DNA of 64,000 nucleotides from Lewinellaceae bacterium (lineage in GTDB: Bacteria > Bacteroidota > Bacteroidia > Chitinophagales > Saprospiraceae): assembly GCA_947476195.1 (NCBI GenBank), contig CANJPT010000003.1, positions 31,880 through 95,879 of the forward strand. The letters are read 5' to 3'. The notes under the pieces are model-generated. The model was not told the DNA's origin. It was given only the letters and a program-made list of their open reading frames with translations, and did no database searches. Below are positions 26,560 to 33,800 of the stretch, one piece after another. Position 1 is the stretch's first letter. Every line of letters begins with the position of its first letter. The translations under genes were made by a program, and so were the position numbers.

Positions 26560-27468
26560 TCACATTTTCATTCTGGGGTGGTAAAGGTAGATCGTCTCTT
26601 TGAGGTACTCGGTGTCGAGGTGGGTGTAAATCTCTGTGGTGGTGATACTCTCGTGTCCGAGCATGTCCTGCACCGCTTTAAGATCCGCGCCGCCTTCTAC
26701 CAGATGCGTGGCAAAGGTGTGTCGGAAGGTGTGTGGGCTGATGTTCTTGACGATCCCTGCTTTTGCAGCGAATTCTTTGACCAGAAGAAAGACCATTACC
26801 CGACTCATCCGACCGCCGCGGCGATTGAGAAAAACGATGTTTTCTGCTTCTTTTTTGATGTTTTCCTGTAAACTTCGGACGTTTTCGAGGTAGATCTTTA
26901 AATACTTCACGGCTTCTGCGCCGATCGGTACCAGTCGTTCTTTGTTGTTTTTGCCCACTACTTTTAAGAAGTTGGCTTCGAGGAAAAGCTGCGTTAAGCG
27001 AAGGTTGACCAACTCGCTCACCCGCAGTCCGCAGGCGTATAGCATCTCCAGCATGGCGCGGTTGCGCTGGCCTTGCGGATCAGAAAGATCCATGGCATTC
27101 AGCAAAGCCTGTACTTCATGTACGCTCAGCACTTCCGGGATCTTACGCCGCATCCGTGGACTTTCAAGCAGTTCTGTCGGGTCATCATCAAGCATATCCT
27201 CCACCAGCAAATACTTGTAAAACGCCCGCAAACCCGAGATCATCCGGGCCTGGGTGCTGGCTTCAAGCCCCAATCGATTGGCCCATAGAATAAACTGCGT
27301 CAGGTCATCTGATTTAACCGCGAGTGGCGGCAGCACACGACCTTCCAATTCAAGCCATTGCAGGAATTTTCCCACATCATTGAGGTAAGCCTCGATGGTA
27401 TGGTGGCTCATAGAACGCTCCAGAAGGAGGTAATCGCGGAAGGATCGTATGGCGGCTGGCCAGTTCAT
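26560..27468 (-). CDS. xerD: Site-specific tyrosine recombinase XerD-like
   Basis: A 302-residue recombinase that resolves chromosome dimers at dif with a XerC-like partner. The N-terminal SAM-like core-binding domain (LLLERSMSHHTIEAYLNDVG) precedes the catalytic domain. The catalytic set is visible: Arg in YACGLRVSEL, Lys in VVGKNNKERLVP, HTFRHTFATHL, LGHESITTTEIYTH with the nucleophile Tyr. The ATG at 27468 is chosen because the family begins here and a variant -7 box abuts it. The XerC/XerD distinction is tentative. Confidence 0.88.
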   Translation of the reverse strand: MNWPAAIRSFRDYLLLERSMSHHTIEAYLNDVGKFLQWLELEGRVLPPLAVKSDDLTQFILWANRLGLEASTQARMISGLRAFYKYLLVEDMLDDDPTELLESPRMRRKIPEVLSVHEVQALLNAMDLSDPQGQRNRAMLEMLYACGLRVSELVNLRLTQLFLEANFLKVVGKNNKERLVPIGAEAVKYLKIYLENVRSLQENIKKEAENIVFLNRRGGRMSRVMVFLLVKEFAAKAGIVKNISPHTFRHTFATHLVEGGADLKAVQDMLGHESITTTEIYTHLDTEYLKETIYLYHPRMKM

Positions 27469-27630
27469 AGCGGCGAAGGTAAGCAGCCGCAACACTTTGC
27501 AATCGACCTGGGACTGGGCTACGGTGTTTTTACAACAAAAAATGAGTACGATACAGGACAAGGTACATCAAAACAGGAAGACAGCAGGGGTGGCGTGACC
27601 CTCGAGATAGGCTTCACGGCTTTCTTGTAA
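27469..27630 (+). pseudogene. 3' remnant of an outer-membrane beta-barrel protein gene
   Basis: On the plus strand, 53 codons end in TAA at 27628-27630. The peptide has a beta-barrel ending: HFAIDLGLGYGVFTTKNEY, a polar Gly/Gln loop, then GGVTLEIGFTAFL. A strong terminator follows 28 bases later, as for a real gene end. Upstream, the frame runs antisense into xerD with no barrel-like sequence, so the 5' part is missing. I infer that a rearrangement joined xerD to the tail of a former gene. It could instead be a chance frame, but the terminator and strand pattern argue against that. Confidence 0.45.
27474..27481 (-). promoter_or_regulatory. Variant -7 box TACCTTCG abutting the xerD start
   Basis: On the minus strand TACCTTCG ends 5 bases before the xerD ATG; ATTG at an 18-base spacing (27500-27503) could be a weak -33 element. 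If used, the transcript would be leaderless. Confidence 0.4.
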
Positions 27631-27658
27631 TGTTCGGTAATTCTAAGACCGTAAAAGG

Positions 27659-27690
27659 GGCTTGGCGCAAGGTGCGCCAAGCCTTTTTTT
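27659..27690 (+). terminator. Strong intrinsic terminator
   Basis: Perfect 11-base arms GGCTTGGCGCA (27659-27669) and 27673-27683 with a 3-base loop and seven T residues. It ends the outer-membrane protein remnant and insulates the downstream sensor kinase gene. Confidence 0.9.
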
Positions 27691-27742
27691 GTGCAAAGCA
27701 GTTAAGCCCGCGTTAATCGTGCAGGCAATGCCCCAGGGTTTC

Positions 27743-27750
27743 TACTTTTG
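27743..27750 (+). promoter_or_regulatory. -7 box TACTTTTG before the sensor kinase gene
   Basis: Exact TAnnTTTG match followed by C, 59 bases before the ATG at 27810. No clear -33 TTTG at the expected spacing. Confidence 0.45.
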
Positions 27751-27809
27751 CAGACGTTTTAAGTGTTGCAGACCTCGCAGGCCTGCCTTACTTAAAATAT
27801 CCCTTATCT

Positions 27810-29282
27810 ATGAATCCACGCCGTATCAAACTTATTATCGGGCTTATGACACTGGCATTGGCTGGTATCATTTGCTTACAGATCTATTGGATCGGCTGGA
27901 ACATCCGATTGAATGAGGAGCAGTTTGACAAAAACGTGTATGCTGCACTCAACCGTGTGGCGGGCAAACTCCAATACTATGAAGAAGTGCGGGTACTGGA
28001 AGCGCTCAATTCCTCCCGTGATCAGGGTAGCGAGGCTACCCGAAACATCCGACGGGCCGCACAACAGCTCGAGAACGGATTTTCAAAACGCCGACTAAGC
28101 GCACAACAACCGGACAGCCTGCCGAACCCGGGTGATGGCGGGCAAGGTTTTGAAAGCAACGTAACCCTGTGGGAATACATGAAAGTAAGCCAGTTGGTGT
28201 ACTCAAAACCCCTGGCTGAACGGGTACCCCTGGATCTGCTGGCAAAATCTATACAGGAAGAAATTGAAAGCCGGGGCATTCGTTCCGCTTACCAATATGG
28301 CGTTTATTCCAAAGCCAGAGGTAGCTATGTCATTGTGAACGACCATTTCGTAGTAGAAGACAACGGCCCGCAAATTGCTCAGGGTGGTGCGCCCACCCTT
28401 TTCAACTCGCCGTACAAAGTATCGCTTTTTACCCAGGACATCGAATCGCCGGGCGACCTGTCCCTTTATTTTCCCAACCGGACCAGTATCGTGCTGGGTT
28501 CTGCACTGGGCATGCTCTCCCTCTCGATCGTCTTCACCGGCATCGTGCTCTTTTGTTTTTGGTATACGATCAAAGTGATCTACCGCCAAAAACAACTTTC
28601 AGAGATGAAAACAGATTTCATCAACAACATGACGCACGAGTTCAAAACCCCCATTGCAACCATCTCGCTCGCTGCCGACAGCATCGGAAGTCCCATGATC
28701 CTGGGCAATCCCGACAAGATCAAACGCTTCGTGGACATCATCCGACAAGAAAACCGCCGCATGAACAGCCAGGTTGAACGGGTGTTGCAAATGGCTCTGA
28801 TCGACAAAAAAGATTTTGAACTGAGCCTCAGCGACCTGAATCTTCATGAGGTGATCGAACAAGCGGTCAGCAATTTTAGCCTCCAGGTGGAACGGCGCGA
28901 AGGGATACTCCGAACGGATCTGCAAGCTACAAATCCCGTCATTGAAGGCGACTCTACCCACATTGCCAGCGTGATCCATAACCTCCTGGACAACGCCAAC
29001 AAATACAGCCCTGATAAGCCTGATATTACCATAAGTACACGTACGGTACCCATGGGTGTGGAAATCACCGTGACCGACAAAGGAATGGGCATCGACAAAG
29101 AGGTGCGAAAACACATTTTCGATAAATTCTACCGAGAACACACTGGCAATGTGCACGATGTAAAAGGCTTTGGACTCGGCCTTAGTTACGTGAAAGCAAT
29201 AATGACCGCACACAAAGGGCTGGTGGATGTGCAAAGCGAGCCGGGAAAGGGGAGTAGTTTTGTGCTTACTTTTCCTGGTTGA
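27810..29282 (+). CDS. Sensor histidine kinase (orphan)
   Basis: A 490-residue inner-membrane kinase. Two membrane helices (about 7-28 and 226-250) bracket a periplasmic sensor domain of about 200 residues. The HisKA motif NNMTHEFKTPIATI gives His276 as the phospho-acceptor. The ATPase domain has the N box (HNLLDNANKYS), G1 (DKGMGIDKE), F and G2 (GFGLGLSYVKAI) motifs. It resembles the RprX type of Bacteroides. A response-regulator gene normally follows, but here an AATGAC repeat array and a hydrolase gene follow, so its partner lies elsewhere. Confidence 0.93.
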   Translation: MNPRRIKLIIGLMTLALAGIICLQIYWIGWNIRLNEEQFDKNVYAALNRVAGKLQYYEEVRVLEALNSSRDQGSEATRNIRRAAQQLENGFSKRRLSAQQPDSLPNPGDGGQGFESNVTLWEYMKVSQLVYSKPLAERVPLDLLAKSIQEEIESRGIRSAYQYGVYSKARGSYVIVNDHFVVEDNGPQIAQGGAPTLFNSPYKVSLFTQDIESPGDLSLYFPNRTSIVLGSALGMLSLSIVFTGIVLFCFWYTIKVIYRQKQLSEMKTDFINNMTHEFKTPIATISLAADSIGSPMILGNPDKIKRFVDIIRQENRRMNSQVERVLQMALIDKKDFELSLSDLNLHEVIEQAVSNFSLQVERREGILRTDLQATNPVIEGDSTHIASVIHNLLDNANKYSPDKPDITISTRTVPMGVEITVTDKGMGIDKEVRKHIFDKFYREHTGNVHDVKGFGLGLSYVKAIMTAHKGLVDVQSEPGKGSSFVLTFPG

Positions 29283-29536
29283 TTGTCATTAGTCATTAGA
29301 GTCATTGGGGTCATTGCTCTAATGACCCCAATGACTCTAATGACCTAAATGACCAATGACTCTATTGACCTAAATGACTAATGACCTAAATGACTCTAAT
29401 GACCTAAATGACTCTATTGACCCCAATGACTCTAATGACCTAAATGACCAATGACTCTAATGACCTAAATGACCAATGACTCTAATGACCTAAATGACTC
29501 TATTGACCCCAATGACTCTATTGACCTAAATGACCA
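29283..29536. repeat. Large AATGAC repeat array joining two genes
   Basis: Four GTCATT units then about 25 TGAC-containing units such as AATGACCTAAATGACTCT. It begins right after the kinase stop codon and runs to the ATG of the hydrolase, whose start lies within the last unit. At its head is a perfect 24-base-pair hairpin (29292-29315 with 29321-29344, 5-base loop). The units are degenerate, with no spacers. Confidence 0.9.
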
Positions 29537-30310
29537 ATGCCAAACCCTCCACAACTCTTCTCCCGAACCTTCGGCGCCGGTTCGCCGGTGCTCATTCTGC
29601 ACGGCCTTTTTGGTTTTTCAGACAACTGGCAAACCATTGCCAAAGGCCTGGCTGAAACGCATCTGGTAGTCACGCCTGACCTCCGCAACCATGGTCGGTC
29701 GCCACACCTACCCACGCATACTTACCCCGAAATGGCGGAAGATCTGCGCGTTTTCATGGAAGAAAAATGGATGTTTCAGGCAGCAGTGATCGGCCATAGC
29801 ATGGGTGGCAAAGTAGCCATGCAACTTGCGCTGACTTACACGGATATGGTGGAAAAACTGGTGGTCGTAGACATGGAGCCCGGCCAGGCCGACGACAATC
29901 ATTCCGGCATTATTCGGGCACTATTGGGCTTAGATCTGTCAAAAATGACCGCGCGAAGTGAGGCCGAAGCCTATCTGGCCGATCGGATCCCGGACTTTGG
30001 AACCAGACAGTTTTTACTAAAAAATATCACCCGGGAAGACGATGGAAGCTTCAGCTGGAAAATGAACCTGCCGGTGCTTTGGGAACATTTCAACGATATC
30101 CTGGCACCCGTGACAGGAGAGCCTTTTGAAAAACCCACGCTTTTTGTGCGCGGCAGCCGCTCGGATTATGTGAAAGACAGCGAGTGGGAAAAGACAAAAA
30201 TGTTATTTCCGAATGCTGAACTGGTCACCATTGAAGGCGCCGGGCATTGGGTGCATGCGGATAAGCCTAAGGAGCTTTTGGAGGTGTTGAGGGGATTTTT
30301 GAAAGATTAG
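29537..30310 (+). CDS. Alpha/beta hydrolase, YbfF/ABHD11-like esterase
   Basis: A 257-residue serine hydrolase. The oxyanion HG motif is in PVLILHGLFGFSDNW, the nucleophile elbow is GHSMGG with Ser88, and the catalytic His lies in GAGHWVHADKP. PDLRNHGRSPH is characteristic of the YbfF esterase subgroup. The physiological substrate is unknown. The ATG sits in the last unit of a repeat array (CCAATGCC), so translation may be coupled with or influenced by the array. Confidence 0.88.
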   Translation: MPNPPQLFSRTFGAGSPVLILHGLFGFSDNWQTIAKGLAETHLVVTPDLRNHGRSPHLPTHTYPEMAEDLRVFMEEKWMFQAAVIGHSMGGKVAMQLALTYTDMVEKLVVVDMEPGQADDNHSGIIRALLGLDLSKMTARSEAEAYLADRIPDFGTRQFLLKNITREDDGSFSWKMNLPVLWEHFNDILAPVTGEPFEKPTLFVRGSRSDYVKDSEWEKTKMLFPNAELVTIEGAGHWVHADKPKELLEVLRGFLKD

Positions 30311-30359
30311 AAAACAGTAAAACAGGAGAACAGGAAAACAGGAGAACCGGAAAATTAAG

Positions 30360-30413
30360 AAGCGTTTGATTACAAAAAAGGGGCAATTTTAGCATGCTTC
30401 GGATCAAACGCTT
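30360..30413. repeat. Inverted repeat between convergent genes
   Basis: Perfect 11-base arms AAGCGTTTGAT (30360-30370) and 30403-30413 with a 32-base loop, between the hydrolase and the T9SS cargo gene. Upstream of it, 30310-30350 is a purine-rich run with repeated AACAGGAGAAC words. It may be a weak two-way terminator. Confidence 0.45.
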
Positions 30414-31914
30414 ACCTTTCTTTTAACCACTTTCCTACAGCAATTTGTTTCCCATTCATATTTAATTCGTAAAAATATAAACCATTGGCCAATATTGCGG
30501 TATTAACATCAAGTTCCAGTATTTTTAAGGGTACCTCCATTTGAAGCACGGTTGCTCCAGTAGAAGAATACATTCTAAGTAACCCTATTTGAGGCAGGCC
30601 ATCTCCGGGCATACTCAAGATCACTTCATCTGCTCCTGGATTGGGCTGCATTTTTATATGAATAAAATCATCCGTAATGCCCTTCCATATTGTATCACAG
30701 GGCCCGCCATCTTCTTCATATAGTCTGAAATATGGCAAATTTGGCAACGTATTGCTGTTGTATACAGGTAGTTTTATCCCGTGCTGCACCACCTTACAGG
30801 CCAAACCTGCTGAATCAGGATACTCTATATAATGCAAATAACGAGAGGGTACATTTGGCACACAAAGGTATATCCGATTGTCTGGCGCCAATTGCGGTGT
30901 AAAAAAGCGCACTGGTCGGCCATCTTCCTCATGAAAACCATCATAGGAAGCCACGACCGTTTCCGTTGCGAAAACATTGGTAGCCTTAAGGTCGTATTGA
31001 AAAATAGTGTCCCAATTGGAAACATAAAGGTAGCGGGAGTTGGGAGAGACCGCCACTCCGCCTGGCCCATTGTCTTTCAACTCATACGATTGAAAATTGG
31101 AGAGTGTTCCGCTGCATCGGTCGAAATTGTATAGGTAGATGCTGGAGTGAGAATTCGTAATTGTATTACCCCACCAACTATACCGGATGTACCATTTGCC
31201 ATCAGGCGAAAAAACGGCATGATCCCAGCCATTGGGTATTTTTTCACCGATGGTTTGAGAATCATAGACTTTTACTCCATTCCTTGTTACCAACAACTTA
31301 TAATACTTATCGCTATCATTTTTTAAAAGGGTAACCCACCAATCCCTACCATTGGCATGTCGTGCAGCCGTCATGCCATGAAAATTCACAGTATCACTAA
31401 AAATTGGGCTTTCTCTAATAACTACTTGCCCTGTTTCCATTGCATCTTTAAAACTAAATTTATAAAAAAATACTGGCAAAAGTCCACCAATAAGTCCCCC
31501 CGCCGCATTATTATAGTATTTTATTTTTCCACTTATCAAAACAAATTCCTGATTACCGATTGGTAGTAATATTGTACTTTGAGTACCTACAAACCCAAAT
31601 GGATAATCTTCTGAATTTTGTACATCATTTCCATTTTCAATTATCTCAAAGTTTTTATTATAAATATTTACGCCATTAGTAAAACATATTAATCTACCTG
31701 TTGAATCGGAAAGGCTACTACTTACAAAATTGAATCCTGGTCTTTTATCAATATACTCAATTAAAGCTGGTGTTCTGTTGAAGTTAATATTGACTGTTGC
31801 AAAAACACTGTCATTATAATTTACATCACCTAAAATCCAATTATAATCTTCCTTTTGGGCAGGCAATATTAATGGAAGCAAAAAGCAAGGAATTAAGGTT
31901 ATTATATTAAACAT
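30412..31914 (-). CDS. Secreted beta-propeller-like protein with T9SS sorting domain
   Basis: 500 residues. The signal peptide (FNIITLIPCFLLPLILPA-Q) is followed by a repetitive beta-rich region (about 20-410) with motifs such as HAVFSPDGKWYIRY and GGVAVSPNSRYLYVSN, typical of seven-bladed propellers. The last ~85 residues resemble a type A T9SS sorting domain: MQPNPGADEVILSM, LLRMYSSTGATVLQME, and NGLYFYELNMNGKQIAVGKW. It should be exported and anchored or released at the cell surface. The 5' half is more AT-rich than neighbouring genes, which may hint at a different history. A 28-base palindrome precedes the start. Confidence 0.85.
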   Translation of the reverse strand: MFNIITLIPCFLLPLILPAQKEDYNWILGDVNYNDSVFATVNINFNRTPALIEYIDKRPGFNFVSSSLSDSTGRLICFTNGVNIYNKNFEIIENGNDVQNSEDYPFGFVGTQSTILLPIGNQEFVLISGKIKYYNNAAGGLIGGLLPVFFYKFSFKDAMETGQVVIRESPIFSDTVNFHGMTAARHANGRDWWVTLLKNDSDKYYKLLVTRNGVKVYDSQTIGEKIPNGWDHAVFSPDGKWYIRYSWWGNTITNSHSSIYLYNFDRCSGTLSNFQSYELKDNGPGGVAVSPNSRYLYVSNWDTIFQYDLKATNVFATETVVASYDGFHEEDGRPVRFFTPQLAPDNRIYLCVPNVPSRYLHYIEYPDSAGLACKVVQHGIKLPVYNSNTLPNLPYFRLYEEDGGPCDTIWKGITDDFIHIKMQPNPGADEVILSMPGDGLPQIGLLRMYSSTGATVLQMEVPLKILELDVNTAILANGLYFYELNMNGKQIAVGKWLKER

Positions 31915-31942
31915 AATCTTGTTAATTATGAAATATGAAAAA

Positions 31943-31970
31943 CCAGTATCCGGGATATCCCGGATACTGG
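31943..31970 (-). promoter_or_regulatory. Perfect 28-base palindrome with T-run upstream of T9SS cargo gene
   Basis: A perfect palindrome with 14-base arms, no loop (centre GGGATATCCC). On the minus strand it is followed by TTTTT and then, 28 bases on, by the ATG of the cargo gene. It looks like an intrinsic terminator or attenuator placed in the gene's leader, or a second terminator for the thiolase transcript. Confidence 0.55.
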
Positions 31971-32049
31971 CGAGTTTGAAAACTCAGTAGAGTTACTTAA
32001 ATACAGAGAATTTTTGAACGGAAGAACAAATGGCTTGAATTGGCGAAAA

Positions 32050-32080
32050 TTGGGGGTGCGACTCTAAGTCGCACCCCCAA
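32050..32080 (-). terminator. Terminator after the thiolase gene
   Basis: Perfect 14-base arms TTGGGGGTGCGACT (32050-32063) and 32067-32080 with a 3-base loop, starting 3 bases after the thiolase stop on the minus strand and followed by TTTT. Confidence 0.8.
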
Positions 32081-32083
32081 TAA

Positions 32084-33259
32084 TCAATTAAGCCGCTCCC
32101 AAATCCCGGCAATCCCCTGCCCTCCGCCCACACAGGCCGTTACCAAACCATATTTCTGATTGCTGCGGCGCATCTCATTGAGGATCTGTACACTGAGTTT
32201 GGCACCGGTACATCCAAGTGGGTGGCCCAGCGCTACGGCGCCGCCATTTACATTTACGATATCAGGATTCAGTCCGGCTTCTTTGATCACCGCGAGCGCC
32301 TGGGCTGCAAAAGCTTCGTTGAGTTCGATGGCTTGAATGTCGCCGAGTTTCAAACCCGCTTGTTTAAGTGCTTTGGGAATGGCGGCACAAGGACCAATGC
32401 CCATGTAGATGGGCTCTACACCCGCTACGGAACAGGCGGCTAAACGTGCAATCGGTTGTAGTCCGAGCGTTTTGACCATTTCTTCTGACATGACAAGCAC
32501 AAAGGCTGCGCCGTCGGAGGTCTGTGAGGAGTTGCCCGCTGTCACTACACCGCCTTGCGCAAAGGCCGGGCGGAGTTTTGCAAGTCCTTCGGCAGTGGTG
32601 TCGCGGCGAACACCCTCGTCGGTGTCTACCGTGTTCACGCGCTCCTTGCGTTTGTCGTTTTCTACCCAGACTTCGGGGACCTGCACCGGCACGATCTCCG
32701 ACTTGAATTTACCACCGTCAATGGCAGCAGCAGCTTTTTGATGGCTGCGTACGCTGAATTCATCGGCGGCTTCGCGGCTGATATCCCATTTTTTTGAAAC
32801 GGCTTCTGCGGTCAGGCCCATTCCCACGAGGTAATCAGGCGTATCTTTGGCGATGTTATAGTTCGGAGCAAGTTTGTAGCCCGTCATCGGGATAAGCGAC
32901 ATACTTTCGGCGCCACCTGCCACATAGATCTGCCCCATTCCGGCGCGGATCTTGGCTACCGCGATGCTGATCGTTTCAAGGCCGGATGCACAGTAGCGAT
33001 TTACGGTCATACCGGGCACTTCTATACCAAGCGCACGGTTGGAGATAAGTCGCCCGATCTGGAGGCCTTGTTCGCCTTCAGGATTTGCACAGCCCACGAT
33101 ACAGTCGTCTACCAATTTTGGATCGAGCTGCGGCACGGTGGAGAGGAGATGTTTGATCACATCCACGGCCAGGTCGTCAGGACGATAACCTTTGAACCCG
33201 CCTTTACCGGCTTTGCCGATGGCGGAACGGAAACCTGCTACGATATATGCTTCTTGCAT
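32084..33259 (-). CDS. Acetyl-CoA acyltransferase (thiolase, FadA-like)
   Basis: A 391-residue thiolase that cleaves 3-ketoacyl-CoA or condenses acetyl-CoA. The nucleophilic Cys is in [31 protein letters not shown] holds the His base; the second Cys is in [13 protein letters not shown]. Length is normal for FadA/AtoB. The partner 3-hydroxyacyl-CoA dehydrogenase gene that often accompanies it in beta-oxidation operons is not adjacent, so beta-oxidation is likely but not proven by context. Confidence 0.93.
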   Translation of the reverse strand: MQEAYIVAGFRSAIGKAGKGGFKGYRPDDLAVDVIKHLLSTVPQLDPKLVDDCIVGCANPEGEQGLQIGRLISNRALGIEVPGMTVNRYCASGLETISIAVAKIRAGMGQIYVAGGAESMSLIPMTGYKLAPNYNIAKDTPDYLVGMGLTAEAVSKKWDISREAADEFSVRSHQKAAAAIDGGKFKSEIVPVQVPEVWVENDKRKERVNTVDTDEGVRRDTTAEGLAKLRPAFAQGGVVTAGNSSQTSDGAAFVLVMSEEMVKTLGLQPIARLAACSVAGVEPIYMGIGPCAAIPKALKQAGLKLGDIQAIELNEAFAAQALAVIKEAGLNPDIVNVNGGAVALGHPLGCTGAKLSVQILNEMRRSNQKYGLVTACVGGGQGIAGIWERLN

Positions 33260-33338
33260 GTTGGAAGAATTTTAAACGCCGGGGGGTGATTTTGAAAACA
33301 CTAAGGAACCTCAGGGCATTAAGTTTTTACTTTCGCAT

Positions 33339-33346
33339 CAAAAGTA
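33339..33346 (-). promoter_or_regulatory. -7 box TACTTTTG upstream of the thiolase gene
   Basis: Exact TAnnTTTG match on the minus strand, 79 bases upstream of the ATG at 33259. No -33 TTTG at the expected spacing is seen. Confidence 0.4.
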
Positions 33347-33428
33347 CACTGTTCGGTAATTTTCCTTTTGAAACCTTTTGAACACAACACTTTGGGTTTA
33401 TAGATGTTCTTGGCAAGGTTTATATGAT

Positions 33429-33462
33429 TTTGGTAAACTTCCGATCCTTCAGATTATTTTTG
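33429..33462 (+). promoter_or_regulatory. Full Bacteroidota promoter of a toxin-antitoxin remnant
   Basis: TTTG at 33429-33432, a 22-base spacer, TATTTTTG at 33455-33462. The antitoxin ATG lies 18 bases downstream. The same transcript would continue into the ABC exporter gene. Confidence 0.65.
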
Positions 33463-33480
33463 CCAGTAAAATATTGAAAT

Positions 33481-33726
33481 ATGAATGCTTCAACGATTCG
33501 CGGAAACTTTGTGACACTCTTGGCACATGTGGAAGATGTTTCTGTCTTGAAAAAAATGTTTGAAAACTGCATTGAAATTCTACAAAAAAGTGATCCTCTG
33601 GCAGCCCAATTCTCACGGGAATTGATTGATGATCTCGACGAGGCTATCTCACATAGCGACGACGAAGCATCAGCTATTTCAAACGACGAAGCATTCAAAA
33701 TATTCCGCCAATGGGCAAGCGAATAA
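33481..33726 (+). CDS. Antitoxin of a RelE-type cassette (orphaned)
   Basis: An 81-residue acidic protein. The C-terminal stretch LIDDLDEAISHSDDEASAIS-NDEAFKIFRQW matches the pattern of small Bacteroidota antitoxins (acidic helix ending in an EEAxxxFxxW-like motif) that precede RelE/ParE toxin genes. The N-terminal LAHVEDVSVLKKMFENCIEI is the usual short amphipathic helix region. Its toxin gene overlaps at 33711 but is truncated to 29 codons. Family identification is by pattern and position. Confidence 0.65.
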   Translation: MNASTIRGNFVTLLAHVEDVSVLKKMFENCIEILQKSDPLAAQFSRELIDDLDEAISHSDDEASAISNDEAFKIFRQWASE

Positions 33727-33800
33727 CCTGGCAGCCGAAGCCAATTCGTCAAATGCGAACACTCGAACAGTTAATAAACCCTTTTACCCCAAAACGATGA
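33711..33800 (+). pseudogene. Truncated RelE/ParE toxin start
   Basis: ATG at 33711 overlaps the antitoxin end by 16 bases, as in intact cassettes. It encodes MGKRITWQPKPIRQMRTLEQ and then ends with TGA at 33798-33800 after 29 codons. The first ~20 residues match the N-terminal strand and helix of RelE-like toxins; the rest of the toxin (about 70 residues) is missing. The TGA overlaps the ATG of the ABC exporter as ATGA. Confidence 0.5.

Noticed and set aside
29283..29536. Possible CRISPR array
   Set aside because: The repeated unit is only 7-9 bases, degenerate and without unique spacers; no cas genes are present.
29469..29669. Asn/Asp-rich 66-codon frame across the AATGAC array
   Set aside because: It is created by the repeat and runs out of frame into the hydrolase gene; no independent evidence of coding.
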